Assembly: GCA_024509875.1 (NCBI GenBank)
Contig: JAMPIV010000595.1
Span: 845,001 to 909,000, forward strand
Length of the DNA: 64,000 bases
Reading direction: 5' to 3'
From: Oreohelix idahoensis
Taxonomy: Eukaryota; Mollusca; Gastropoda; Stylommatophora; Oreohelicidae
The translations under genes were made by a program, and so were the position numbers. Positions 32,691 to 49,113 of this stretch are shown in pieces (position 1 is the first letter of the stretch; the number at the start of each line of letters is the position of its first letter). The notes beneath the pieces are model-generated. The model saw only the letters and a list, made by a program, of their open reading frames with translations. It was not told the origin of the DNA and ran no database searches.

Positions 32691-35065
32691 GTTGAAAGAC
32701 AACAAGGGATGGTGAGAGAGAGAGATGAGAAATGCAGTTGTTAGGACAAGAAGCCATACTGGCTCGGAACACATCAGCCGTGACCAATCATCGGATACCT
32801 GACAGACCGCTCGTGAATAACACCGGACCTTTTGAAGTAGACTCACGGGCAAAAATCTTTCCCCGAGAACCTTTTGAAGTTCGTACACAGAGAGAAGGCG
32901 GGGAAACCCCGAGCTCTTTGATCTTCAGAAGCGGCAAAATCTTCAAGAATCCCGTTACACGGATTTAAGTCATTAATGGCGGTCTAACGCCTGAGAAAGG
33001 CCGACCGTAAGTCTTTATCTGGGGAACTCATGCTTTTGATTCTCTGGTACACACAATAGTGTGAAAAGTAGCATCATCTATAGATCAGAGAACCATGATG
33101 ATATATAAACATGCTTTCTTAAACCTGCTATCAGTTGTCACTCAGAATTTTGGATAGTCTAAGCACGTAGCCTAGAACCATTGCGGAAGATGTGTTAATA
33201 GCATTCGTGGGGATTGTCATTCTGATTTTCTTGTACTAGAAATTAGTGTTAGCGTACCATTATAATTCATTGATTTTCTAGCGTTAAAACTAGTGAAATA
33301 TATATAACGCGTAGCTATTTCATACCAGATGCAGTTATAATGTTAATTCTCAACACCTGCTTTCTCACACAAGAAGAGACGGTTCTAGTTGAGTGATTAT
33401 ATGTTAGGCGCGACTGATAGTGACAGAAAAGATATCACGTTTTATTTCATTGTGCGTATTTATTATAAGTGCCTAGTATTTAATACCATACGAGGACCAA
33501 CAGACGCCGACAAATTAATACCTATTAACGAAAGGCAATATTTATGTAAGTGCGCGTATGGGAAATTGGATATTAATTGACACTGTACGCTAATCGTTAC
33601 AGCTCGAGCAAGGGCGGGGAGGGTTGCATACCTTCATCCGACCTGAAATCTCAGCGTTTGCGACGTGCGATAGTTTAGGCATAAAGGAAGACACCGTGTG
33701 CCTTTTAACTTCAATCAGGACTGACGGAGTGGAAAAGAGATCGTCTTGTCCCCGCCTGTGTGCATATATGTAGCTATATAGAATAGTAGCATTTTTTCAT
33801 AAATGTTCTTTATTCCTAGCAGACCTGATCACAAGGGCGTCCAGCGGTCTATTTTGGGCTCTTTTCTTCATTTACTGATTGGTTAAAGTTGTCTATTTTC
33901 TTGGCTTGTGCGTCACCAATTTCATTTGTGAGCCAGCGGTACATGAGAAACATTTTAACTTGTAAATTTTAACTGGACTTACAAAACCCATAAATATTTT
34001 TTTTTAATTTTATCAGCCCACTGGGTTGTGAAACCAATAACATTACTCCCGACTTTTGACCGTCGTATCCAAGCGGATTTATCCAGAAAGTTACGCTGTT
34101 ACAGAATCGGCACGCACCATAGAGCCAGCCGATATGATTATCATCATCATCATAAGTAACATGTTTTTTGCAACCGGATGTTTCCCAATACTGGAAGTAT
34201 TTTCCTCTTTTTTTTTACTGTGAACCTCAAGAGCACGTCTGGTTACACTAACGATTCGCGGTGACATTTTGTTCATTCAGGGAAAATTACACCACCAAAT
34301 TCGGCGTCCACCTCATTAATCTTACTTGTTAGAGGACGGACTGGGGCCAATTTGGGAAATACACCTGACAATTTGTATATTCAGGAACCATGGTAATTCC
34401 AAGGGATATCACCAAGAATGGGTAAACGTGATTGAGTGGCCACTGTATGTCAGAGAGAGTGAATATTTGTCTTTGTTACAGGAACAGTACCAATCTGGAA
34501 TTTTGCTAAACTTGTTTACTTTACTGGGTAGCATATAGTAGGAACTTGTTCTTTACTGCCTATTCTGTAACATAGTGCTAACCTTTGACCTTTGGGTTAT
34601 TAACTTTTTGTGTTCTTTTTCTCAATAAGGGGAGGGCACATTTATTCTGTTATTTTCCTATGTATGTAAATCTGATTCATTTGATCGTTCTTTATATGAT
34701 TGATGTTGTAAAGTTTAAATGATAACAAACAACAAAAGAAACTTAATTTTGTGTGTTGGTCAGACCCATACCCAATTAACCGTAGTTTTTCACGTTTGTG
34801 TGTCTTGTTGTCACATAGCTGTGTATGTGTGTGTGTGTAGTTAAACTCATATTTATATGTATGAGGAGGAAAAGATTGTCTTGTGCTAAATTATAGTCGT
34901 ATAGATAGGCTGGAGTAGAGAAACTTACTCATTCCAGAGACATATCTTCTCATTAAACTATTCACCGGTGAAATCTATTTCCCACACTTTTTTTTCTCAC
35001 GTACTTATCACCAGCCACTCTACTCAGACGGGACCTAAAATAACTTTCAAACCTATCGGTACGAC
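32691..35065. other. unassigned spacer
   Basis: Open frames are short and lack motifs. I see no repeat, RNA gene or element end that I can support. Confidence 0.3.
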
Positions 35066-35069
35066 ATAC

Positions 35070-35330
35070 GTCTACAAATTTTGAGTGGGATGCCCAACAT
35101 AGTTTTCACGCCCAGCAAATTCACTGCTGCTACATCTACAAATTTTGAGTGGGATGCCCAACATAGTTTTCATGATCAGCAAATTCACTGCTGCTACGTC
35201 TAGAAATTTTGAGTGGGATGCTCAACATAGTTTTCATGCCCAGCAAATTCACTGCTGCTACGTCTAGAAAATTTGAGTGTCACATCCAGCATTGCTGTCG
35301 TCCGCAGCAAATTCACCACCACTTGAAAAA
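35070..35330. repeat. 64-bp tandem repeat, about four copies
   Basis: The unit contains TTTTGAGTGGGATGCCCAAC and CAGCAAATTCACTGCTGCTA, with an exact 64-bp spacing between the first two copies. The fourth copy is degenerate. Confidence 0.85.
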
Positions 35331-36065
35331 ATTACTAGTATGAGGTCCCAGTATTGATTATTATGCCAACCTTTCAAAACATTCTTAACGCTGTCTAGGT
35401 CAAGCAGTGCAAAGCAGAAAACGGTCACTTCGAGAAAGCCATCAAGAATAAGATACAAGCACACGCTGATCTGAGCTGCAGTAAATCTCTGTGGAGATGT
35501 CAGACTTACCAAGACATTTCAAACTCCATCTGAAAACACCGACAATAATGTAGAGTATCTGATGATCGGAAAGATTCATTACAGAAATAGGCTAACTCCC
35601 ATATTTTTGCATTAGTGTAATACTGCTGGAATTCCAAAGCACTATACTCATGTCATTTGACGGGCGTTTTTGTTTTGTTTTTGTGAAATATTTTGTTTTC
35701 AAATAACAACATATTTGGCATTAATTGACAGAATAGACGGGGCATTTTGTGCGAAAAATATAAAGCATTAAAACATGTTTTGGCAAAACAAACAAATATG
35801 ACCCCAGGGGAACATCAGAGTTCTAGCAAACCGCCTTTATTCCTGCACCTATTGTGGAATGCGTAGTTTATTGCCACCTGTGTTTGTGGGTGTTCAATTC
35901 CAGCCGTCAAGGGAATGTGTAAGCGTTAACATCGCTGGGAGCACTGGTGCGAAAATGAGAAATGTTGTGATGTGCATTTCCTATAGTGATGGTATACATG
36001 TCATTATATTCTACGTTTCTTTCTGGAATAAATTAACGTTATCCTTTTCTTATGTTCGTGTTATC
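35331..36065. other. unassigned spacer
   Basis: No gene or repeat recognised. Confidence 0.3.
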
Positions 36066-36069
36066 ACTG

Positions 36070-36249
36070 TTGCTTGCGTAGAACAGACGGTTTGACGAGG
36101 ATTGACAAGATTACCAATGTGGAACTGATGATAAGAACCAGACATGTGCCACTGGACCACCACACGAGATGAAGACAGCAGCGATGGATAGGATATACAC
36201 TGAAGAAACGTCTTGATAGCAATGTAAGGCAGTGCTTATTCTGGAATCC
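36070..36249 (+). pseudogene. RTE-like LINE 3' fragment cut by a solo LTR
   Basis: It matches the LINE C-terminal region (GACAAGATTACCAATGTGGAACTGATGA, GGATAGGATATACACTGAAGAAACG, CTGGAATCCTG) in plus orientation and stops exactly where the inverted LTR begins at 36250. Confidence 0.65.
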
Positions 36250-41535
<5,286 letters not shown>

Positions 41536-41539
41536 CCTA

Positions 41540-41890
41540 TTACTGCCAGTGGAACAAGATGTTGGAAAATAACTCTGATGTTGGATAGGACACACATTGT
41601 TTAAAAAAAAAGAAAGAAATGACAGTATTACAAGGCTGTCTTTGTTCTGGAATTCACAAGGTTAGGAAAATAGAAGGAGATCTAAAACACATGGATTAAG
41701 GTACTGTGGCCAGACATGAACGGAATAAGGTACTGTGACCAGACATGAACGGAATAAGGTACTGTGGCCAGACATGAACGGAATAAGGTACTGTGGCCAG
41801 ACATGAACGGAATAAAGAGGACATGGAAAAACTTTTAACTGATAACACAGGATAGGAAAGCTTGGAGAGTATTAGGTGAAAGCCAATGCT
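41540..41890 (+). pseudogene. RTE-like LINE 3' fragment with internal tandem repeat
   Basis: GTTGGATAGGACACACATTG, TGTTCTGGAATTCACAAGG and CTAAAACACATGGATTAAGG parallel the LINE C-terminal coding region. The end, GAAAGCTTGGAGAG..AAGCCAATGCTCC, resembles the family's 3' end. Four copies of a 29-bp unit interrupt it. Confidence 0.6.
41697..41815. repeat. 29-bp tandem repeat, four copies
   Basis: Units of GTACTGTGGCCAGACATGAA plus CGGAATAAG, spaced 29 bp, nearly identical. They lie inside the LINE relic. Confidence 0.92.
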
Positions 41891-41977
41891 CCACTCATGG
41901 GTTTGCCTGGAGTGCTATGACGTCGATTCTGATCAACAACAATAACAATCATTATATTAGATTAGTTTCTGTAGCTC

Positions 41978-44431
41978 TGTCACAAAATTAACCGTGATAC
42001 AACGTTAAAATATCTCCAATGATACAACGTAAGGATAAAAACTAATGCGTAAGCTGCTAGAATACATGATCGCCCACGCCGCGGGTCATCACCCGCCATG
42101 GAAATTAAATTGTTAGACTTGAAGGCAAAACGGAACGGGATGAGAACGGAGATCAAAAGGAAAAATCTGACTGAACGCGTGCTTGAAATTAGCAAGGCTA
42201 AAAGGACGCAAATTGGTGGGGAAAGGAGGAAAAAGTCACGTTCCCCAAGTTGACATAAAGTAAAGAAATCGACAAAAGGGACCTTGGATATTATACGCCA
42301 CAGTCATTTTTTGGACGCTTTTGCGATAACGTAGTCCGTTTATTTGAATGCAGTGATGAACGCATTCCAGAAGATTCTAGAAAATATTTGAAAAGTAACT
42401 TTTCTTAATAATAATGTTAGGAATATAAAACCTAGCTGGCCGGATGGCCCATCTTGAGCAGTGAAATAATATGCTTTCATTTATACAGACGGATAGATAA
42501 TAAGAAAGATATTGACAAAAGACTGTGTTGTTCATATCAACGATCGTCTGCATTGAGATAAAACATATCACTAATTTTCAAAAAATTGTGGCCTTGAAGA
42601 CGCAAGTGCTAAAATCTAGTTGGAATGAAGAGACGGGGTGGGATGGTGAATTGTGGCTAAAAATAACTTTACAGGCAAAATTGTGTAGGGGAAGACAGAG
42701 TTGGTTCAAAAAACAAGTGTGTTTTTTTGTGAAACGCAAGTAGAGACGGACGGACCAACAGACAATAAGGCATACTTGACTGAGGTATGACTGAAATGAC
42801 TTTTTGGTAGGATATTTGAATTTGAAAAAAGAAAAGGCAGTGATTGGCCATAGATGAATATATTATCGGCGCTCAGACACGCATTTTGTGCCAGTCATTA
42901 TAAGTTGTCCTAGTAGACACAGTGAATTATTAAGTGGTGTAATTCCCAGAAGCTATTGAAATATTTAAAGGGACGCCATCCTAAGGCCAGCAGCTCAGCT
43001 GAGTTTTGCTAGCATTTAACTGTGTTCTATATTCATAATTCTGGTAAGACTGAAATTATTTCTTTGTACATTTTAATATTTGTTTAAGGTTTCGAGTGAT
43101 TTGATACTGCAATAGCATAATCTGTCCCTTACAACAAGTAAGGATTCGCTCTAGACCCCCCCCCGCCCCAGTTCAGGGTCTAGAGACAAATAAAATACAT
43201 AAACTCCAGCAAGGATTATGAAGGACAGATCAAGTGTTGAGATCAGTGAAACATATCACCTATCCTATTCTATGGCAGGAAACTAATGAACATATTTCAG
43301 AATACGTAGTCTGGGAGAACTTAGCCTATGTGAAACCAACTTGGTAAGATGTGTTGTTTGGTCAGAAAGATCTGACCCGTCTATGTGGTGTTGTTGTTGT
43401 GTAGTGTTGTGTCCAGAAATGGTTAGAGGATGGAATTCTGACACATGACTAATACTTTGATTGCAGAACTGTGAGTTTCAGTTGGCACCAATGCGGTGTC
43501 AAATGAGTTGTTGAAAATTACAAGAGTGGACCCGTGCAGTAACATTTTGTCAGACCAGCCTTCTGATATAGCCCCCAAGCACGGAGAGGTGGGGCCACCA
43601 GCCTTCTGATATAGCCCCCAAGCACGGAGAGGTGGGGCCACCAGCCTTCGGATATAGCCCCCAAGCACGGAGAGGTGGGGCCACCAGATTTCTGATATTG
43701 CCCCCAAGCACGGAGAGGTGGGGCCACCAGACTTCTGATATTGCCCCCAAGCACGGAGAGGTGGGGCCACCAGATCTCAGCACCAGAGCTACACATTCAA
43801 GCTACGTGAGCGCCTGGTCTGCTGAGAATTCACCAACTCAACTTATTTGCTAACACACCCATAAAAATTCCATCCAATAATTGGACAATGTGTAGTCACC
43901 ATAGACAGGGAGTGATGAGGCCACCCCAACAGCACATCCATTAAGTGTTCTCCCAATTAGATTACAACTATAAACAGTAGTAATATTAACTAGTCTAGTA
44001 ACATACATATGTACACACCTTGCATTTATTATGTAATAATCATGCATTTCTTTCTTAATTGCAAAACCTTTCATATGTTCTGACCAAATTAAAACCTTGG
44101 TTCAGAACAAATAAATTTAAAGAAAATTACTATCAAAAATTTTACACACTTGAGTTAGTTCAGTGTATTATAACATTTATTAATATTATTAGACTTAGTA
44201 AATATCTGTGTGTGTGTATGTAAACTACCACAACACATTACATATCATTACCCTAGACATTTAACGTAGCCACATTCATTAGTAAAAAAAGATAGGTGTG
44301 AGGTCGTAGTGGTAGCAAGAAGGGCCTTCTGACAATTCACAGCTACATTTTATCTCAGGAGCCTTCACAGCTGACCTCATGCATCACACTTAGTAATATC
44401 ACCATCATACAATACCATCAAATCCACTACA
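41978..44431 (+). repeat. 5' LTR of element 2
   Basis: 2454 bp. It has a TATAAG motif at about 42899, an AATAAA signal at 43189-43194 and five 43-bp tandem units at 43555-43769. Short open frames inside it recur in the 3' LTR only because the LTRs are copies of each other. Confidence 0.95.
43555..43769. repeat. 43-bp tandem repeat, five copies, in the 5' LTR of element 2
   Basis: Units of CCAGCCTTCTGATATAGCCC continuing with CCAAGCACGGAGAGGTGGGGCCA. It is G/C-rich in an otherwise A/T-rich LTR. The same array is at 50692-50906 in the 3' LTR. Confidence 0.95.
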
Positions 44432-44695
44432 TATATTGGGGTCTCTTGGTCCCGGGATAATTAGACCATTAAGTATATTAGGATCTCCTGGGGGGAGAAT
44501 TAGATTAAGGGAACACATTATAAAAGTTAAAAGTGTCCCTTAAAATTAAAAGTGTCCCTGAAAATAAAAGTTGGTGAATCTTCACAGCCAGTGGTAGTTA
44601 ATTAATTAATTAGAATTATTTTAGACTAGAGTAATTAGAAGTACTTTAGTGGTTGGAAATTTTATCTTGCACATTGCTAGATTTGTTTAAAAAGT

Positions 44696-47470
44696 ATGGC
44701 GGAGCTGGCCAAATTCAGATCAGCTGCTGTGCTGACGGCAAAGGAGATGGGAATGGATGGTCAGATTTTAATTCAATATGTAACGGCTGAATGTGATAAA
44801 TATATTGAAAGGGAAGATAGAAAGGTAGCTGAAGAGAAGAGGTTACAAATTGAGGCTGATAGAGAAATTAAGAGGCTGCAGATTGAGGCAGAAGACAAAC
44901 GACAGCAAAGGGAGGCAGAAGATAAAAGGTTGACTGCCGAAAGGGAGGCAGAAGATAGAAGGTTGCAAAGGGAGCACGAATTACGACTAAGGGAGCTGGA
45001 GCTACAAGGCCAGGCTCCTGAAAATGGTGCCAGCCCTTTTGCCTCAGATGCTACGCCCAGTCTGGGAGCCTCAAACTCAGCTATGGGGTTTCATTTAGAC
45101 CATTTTGTTGAAAAAGACGATGACATAGAGGGGTACCTAAGACGTTTTGAGTTATTAGCTACTACATATGGGTTAGAGAGAGAGAGGTGGAGTTTAAAGC
45201 TATCACAGGGACTGAGAGGTACTTCTTACGAAGTCTTCGCAAAAATGAACAGAGAAGACCAGGAGAATTATGACATGTTAAAGCAGGCTTTGTTATTGAG
45301 GTACGAAAAAAATTGGGAATTTTATCGTAAGAAATTTAGAAATGCCAAACTGTTGTCTGGGGAGACATACCACCAATTCTCTGCCAGACTGGAAACCTAT
45401 TTGGAGAAATGGACTGCTCTGGGGAAGACCCAAGATCTTAAAGAAATGATCATGATTGAGCAATTGAGAGAGTCCATGGCTCCAGACATGAGAAAATTTC
45501 TCATGGAACAAGGTGCAGAGAAATTGGGAGAGGTTTTAAATGTCGCTGAAAGGTATCAGGCAGCCCAGGCAGAGGTAAGTGGTGCTAAAAAGAAGCACAT
45601 AGACAATTTTAAAGCTCCACAGCAATTTAATAAATTTGATAATAGAGAGCAGGGAAATAAAGGTAGGACAAACTTTGAACGGCCAAGAAATGACTACCGA
45701 GACAGAAACTCACAGTTCAATGACCAAAAATCTAATGAAAGAAAACCGTTTAACCAAGGAAAAAGATGGTGTAAATGGTGCAAGAAAGATAACCATAACA
45801 CCGAATTTTGTAGAAGGAAACCTTCAAACATTGCTGCAATGAAGTCGGGGACGCAAAGATTAAAGGTTAATCCTAAGGGACAGCAGGAACCTTATCACCC
45901 CCCAGTTTGTGAGGATGTTATTTGTAATGGGGTCACCATAAGGTGCCTTTATGATACAGGTTTGGATTATGATTCAGTTGTGAAGTCTAGCCTAGTGGAC
46001 CCAAGTCAGTATACCACAGAAACAGTGGAAATACAAGGGGCAACTAAGGACATACCACTCATGACACTTCCCATCGCAAGGATAACGGTGAAAACTCGCT
46101 ATGTGGAAGGAGAAATCAGAGCAGCAGTGATAGATGAACCAATCTACCCTCTGATATTGGGGTGTAGATACGTCTTCTTGGGGAATCCCGAGAGACCTGT
46201 GATCATGGCGACAGTGCAGACCAGGTCACAGAAGAAGGAGGAAGAAGGTGAACCTATAAATGCTCATCCAGAGGAGATGAGGAAGGCGCAGGCTGAGGAT
46301 AGGACACTCAAGCCATGTTTTAAAAAATTGCCCAAATGCCACACACCTCCAAGCAAGGGGGAATATTTTATGAAGAACAAACTCTTATACAGGAAGGCCG
46401 GAGCTGGAACAAATGGTCACAACCAGCTGGTTCTTCCCACTTCATATAGGGATAAAGTGATGGAACTCGGGCATGCGATTCCCTTCAGTGGTCACATGGG
46501 GATCAGCGCCACAGGGCAGCGTATAGCTTGTCATTACTTCTGGCCAGGGATAACGGAGGATATAAAAAGATATGTCAAATCCTGCCCAGAATGTCAAAGG
46601 GTAGCTCCAAAGCACTGGACTGCTCCTGCAACTCTAGGGGAAATGCCCATAGTGGGAACACCTTTTGAGAGGGTTGCAGTGGATATTGTGGGACCTCTCA
46701 CTCGGACCAAGAGGAGGAACAGTTACATCCTTACTCTTTTGGACACTTGTTCTATGTGGGGAGAGGCGGTAGCCCTGCCATCAATTGATTCAAAACATGT
46801 AGCAGAGGCACTACTTACAATATTTACCCGATTAGGATTCCCGCATCAAATCTTGACGGATAATGGTTCTCAGTTCAAGGGGAAACTAACGGAAGAAGTT
46901 TTTAAGCTATTTCAAGCCAGACACTTTCATTGTAGTCCGTACCATCCGCAAGGGAACGGCCAGGTAAAGAGGTTCAACGGGACTCTCATTTCTATCCTGA
47001 GAAAGCTGGCACACGAAAAACCGGATCTGTGGGATCAATTCCTGCCCGCCGCATTGTTTGCGTATCGGGAGGTACCACATAGTTCAACCGGGATGGCTCC
47101 CGCAACTCTGCTATTTGGGAGGCCAATAAAAGGTCCATTAGAAGCGCTATTAAGGACCTGGACAGGTGAGAAGGCGGAAGAGACTGTTACCTCATCTTAT
47201 CAATATGTGAACGAACTGACCACTCGTTTGAAAGCTGGATGGAAACTGGCAAATGATAATTTGAAACAAGCCAGGAAGAAACATGCAGCATATTTTAATA
47301 GGAAGGCAAAGGACAGAGAACTGGCAGTGGGAGAGAAGGTGCTGCTTCTACTACCCGGTAGCCAGAATAAATTACAAATTGGATGGCAAGGTCCATATAC
47401 GGTTCTAGAGAGGTGTCTAGAACAAACTATAAAATTGACAAAAAGGGGAAGGAGAAAGTTTATCATGTAA
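44696..47470 (+). CDS. gag-pol: Gag-protease-integrase polyprotein of element 2
   Basis: 924 residues from the first ATG after the leader. Residues about 30-107 form a charged coiled coil. Residues about 130-295 are the capsid region, and its second half (about 220-293) has the helical pattern of SCAN domains, which are known to derive from Gmr1-like Gag. The zinc knuckle CKWCKKDNHNTEFC is at about 359-372. Protease has DTG at about 420. Integrase follows without any reverse transcriptase in between: HHCC finger about 591-633, then D663 and D722. At 758, exactly 35 residues after D722, where the catalytic glutamate belongs, the codon is AAG (lysine). A GPY motif at 47390-47398 begins the integrase C-terminal module, but the frame ends soon after. 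The frame overlaps the next ORF by 100 nt, in the -1 frame. Confidence 0.95.
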   Translation: MAELAKFRSAAVLTAKEMGMDGQILIQYVTAECDKYIEREDRKVAEEKRLQIEADREIKRLQIEAEDKRQQREAEDKRLTAEREAEDRRLQREHELRLRELELQGQAPENGASPFASDATPSLGASNSAMGFHLDHFVEKDDDIEGYLRRFELLATTYGLERERWSLKLSQGLRGTSYEVFAKMNREDQENYDMLKQALLLRYEKNWEFYRKKFRNAKLLSGETYHQFSARLETYLEKWTALGKTQDLKEMIMIEQLRESMAPDMRKFLMEQGAEKLGEVLNVAERYQAAQAEVSGAKKKHIDNFKAPQQFNKFDNREQGNKGRTNFERPRNDYRDRNSQFNDQKSNERKPFNQGKRWCKWCKKDNHNTEFCRRKPSNIAAMKSGTQRLKVNPKGQQEPYHPPVCEDVICNGVTIRCLYDTGLDYDSVVKSSLVDPSQYTTETVEIQGATKDIPLMTLPIARITVKTRYVEGEIRAAVIDEPIYPLILGCRYVFLGNPERPVIMATVQTRSQKKEEEGEPINAHPEEMRKAQAEDRTLKPCFKKLPKCHTPPSKGEYFMKNKLLYRKAGAGTNGHNQLVLPTSYRDKVMELGHAIPFSGHMGISATGQRIACHYFWPGITEDIKRYVKSCPECQRVAPKHWTAPATLGEMPIVGTPFERVAVDIVGPLTRTKRRNSYILTLLDTCSMWGEAVALPSIDSKHVAEALLTIFTRLGFPHQILTDNGSQFKGKLTEEVFKLFQARHFHCSPYHPQGNGQVKRFNGTLISILRKLAHEKPDLWDQFLPAALFAYREVPHSSTGMAPATLLFGRPIKGPLEALLRTWTGEKAEETVTSSYQYVNELTTRLKAGWKLANDNLKQARKKHAAYFNRKAKDRELAVGEKVLLLLPGSQNKLQIGWQGPYTVLERCLEQTIKLTKRGRRKFIM

Positions 47471-49026
47471 ACCTGTTAAAGAAGTATCTGGACAGACCAC
47501 TCCAGGAAAGCACCCCCTTACTGACCTTAGCTATCGCAACTCAAATGCAAAAGGAACCACTCACCTCACATGAATACCCATTACATCCTTGTGAAACAGC
47601 AGCACAGGTAAAAGTCAGTAAGCACCTGACTAAAAACCAGAGGGAGAGAGTTCAACAGGTTCTGGAGGAACATACAGATGTATTAACAGATAAACCAGGC
47701 CATACAAATTTGCTACAGTATGACATGAAACTGGTAGACTCAAACCCAATCTGTATGAGAGCCTATTCTATTCCGTTTGCGAAGGAGAAGGCATTGAAGG
47801 AAGAAATAGATTATTTGTTGAAGGAGGGGATTATTTCACACAGTGAATCATCTTTTAGCTCTAGTGTCGTATTGTTGAGAAAACCGTCTGGGGAACACAG
47901 ACTGTGCATAGATTACAGGAAACTGAATGCTGTCACAGAAGGACAAGTGGATCCATTACCAGACACAAAACAGTTATTTGCCAGACTGAACAAGGCAAAA
48001 TACTTTTCAAAAGTGGATCTTAGTAAAGGCTATTACCAGATCCCAGTGAAGCCTGAAGTGAGACCTTATTTGGCTTTTAGCACCTCGGATGGACATTATG
48101 AATTCAACATGCTACCATTCGGACTGAAAAATGCTCCGAGTGTATTTTCAAGGATGATGCGCAAATTGTTGGATCCCCTGAATAACCCATGTATCACGAA
48201 TTTCATGGATGATATTCTCGTCGCCACAGAGACATTTGAAGAACACATTGAAGCTCTAGAAATGTTATTTAATAGGCTTAGGGAGGCGAACTTGACTGCT
48301 AGGCCAACAAAATGTTGCATTGGATGCAAAGAGTTGGAATTCTTGGGACACACTGTATATCAGGGTAGCATGACCCCTGATCCCAAGAACTTGGAAAAAC
48401 TGCAGAGAGCACCTAGACCACAAACAAAAAAGGATGTGCGATCATTCGTGTCGTTATGCGGATTTTATCAAAAATATATCAAAGATTTTAACTCTATTTG
48501 TGCTCCTCTGACTGATCTGACTCGCAAGGGACTTCCAGATAAAATTAATTGGACGGCGCAAAGTGAATTAGCGTTCCAAGACTTAAAGGAAAAACTCACT
48601 AGCAAGCCTATTCTCAAACTGCCTGATTTGACACAGGACTTTGTCTTAAGAACCGATGCAAGTAATGTAGGACTCGGAGCGGCTTTATTGCAAAGATCAT
48701 CTTCACCTGATGGGGAACTGAAACCAGTCGCTTATGCAAGCCGCAAATTGAATAAGGCGGAACAAGGATACTCCACAAGCGAAAAAGAATGTTTAGCGTT
48801 AATCTGGGCAATAAAGAAGTTTCAAATCTATCTGTATGGTAGGACTTTTGTGGTCGAGACGGACCATCAGCCTCTCGTATTCTTATCTCAGGCTAAGCAT
48901 GAAAACGCAAGATTGCTGAGGTGGTCTTTATTGCTTCAACCTTATCAGTTTAGTATCCAATATATCCCAGGCAAATTGAATGTCGGTGCAGATTTCCTCA
49001 GTCGGCACCCCTGTGATCAAAATTAG
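47383..49026 (+). CDS. pol: reverse transcriptase-RNase H of element 2
   Basis: 547 residues from the first ATG; the frame is open from 47371. The first 35 residues (to about KYLDRP) look like the second half of the integrase GPY/F module that starts in the preceding frame. Reverse transcriptase follows, with YRKLNAV near 180, the active site FMDD (D276, D277) and the usual palm and thumb motifs. RNase H has TDAS (D425), an SEKE segment, TDHQP (D494) and ADFLSR close to the end. No integrase follows; the 3' LTR begins 88 bp later. All catalytic aspartates visible are kept. Expression is presumably by -1 frameshifting from the upstream frame, yet no standard slippery heptamer is seen in the overlap. 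Confidence 0.94.
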   Translation: MARSIYGSREVSRTNYKIDKKGKEKVYHVNLLKKYLDRPLQESTPLLTLAIATQMQKEPLTSHEYPLHPCETAAQVKVSKHLTKNQRERVQQVLEEHTDVLTDKPGHTNLLQYDMKLVDSNPICMRAYSIPFAKEKALKEEIDYLLKEGIISHSESSFSSSVVLLRKPSGEHRLCIDYRKLNAVTEGQVDPLPDTKQLFARLNKAKYFSKVDLSKGYYQIPVKPEVRPYLAFSTSDGHYEFNMLPFGLKNAPSVFSRMMRKLLDPLNNPCITNFMDDILVATETFEEHIEALEMLFNRLREANLTARPTKCCIGCKELEFLGHTVYQGSMTPDPKNLEKLQRAPRPQTKKDVRSFVSLCGFYQKYIKDFNSICAPLTDLTRKGLPDKINWTAQSELAFQDLKEKLTSKPILKLPDLTQDFVLRTDASNVGLGAALLQRSSSPDGELKPVAYASRKLNKAEQGYSTSEKECLALIWAIKKFQIYLYGRTFVVETDHQPLVFLSQAKHENARLLRWSLLLQPYQFSIQYIPGKLNVGADFLSRHPCDQN

Positions 49027-49100
49027 AGTAATGGCAGGCGTAAGGAGAGATTTTATCTATGTGTATCACTGGTTTTAGAACTTGCCGTAGGCATGTTTTC

Positions 49101-49113
49101 AAGTGGGGAGATG
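49101..49113 (+). promoter_or_regulatory. polypurine tract of element 2
   Basis: AAGTGGGGAGATG directly precedes the 3' LTR (TGTCACA at 49114), the expected site for plus-strand DNA priming. Confidence 0.75.

Noticed and set aside
43423..43796. Proline/glycine-rich frames with WWPHLSVLGG repeats (also at 50560-50933)
   Set aside because: They come from the 43-bp LTR repeat on the strand opposite to the element.
47411..47445. Standard -1 slippery heptamer in the element 2 overlap
   Set aside because: A-rich and G-rich runs near 47438-47448 do not fit the X-XXY-YYZ pattern in the upstream reading phase.
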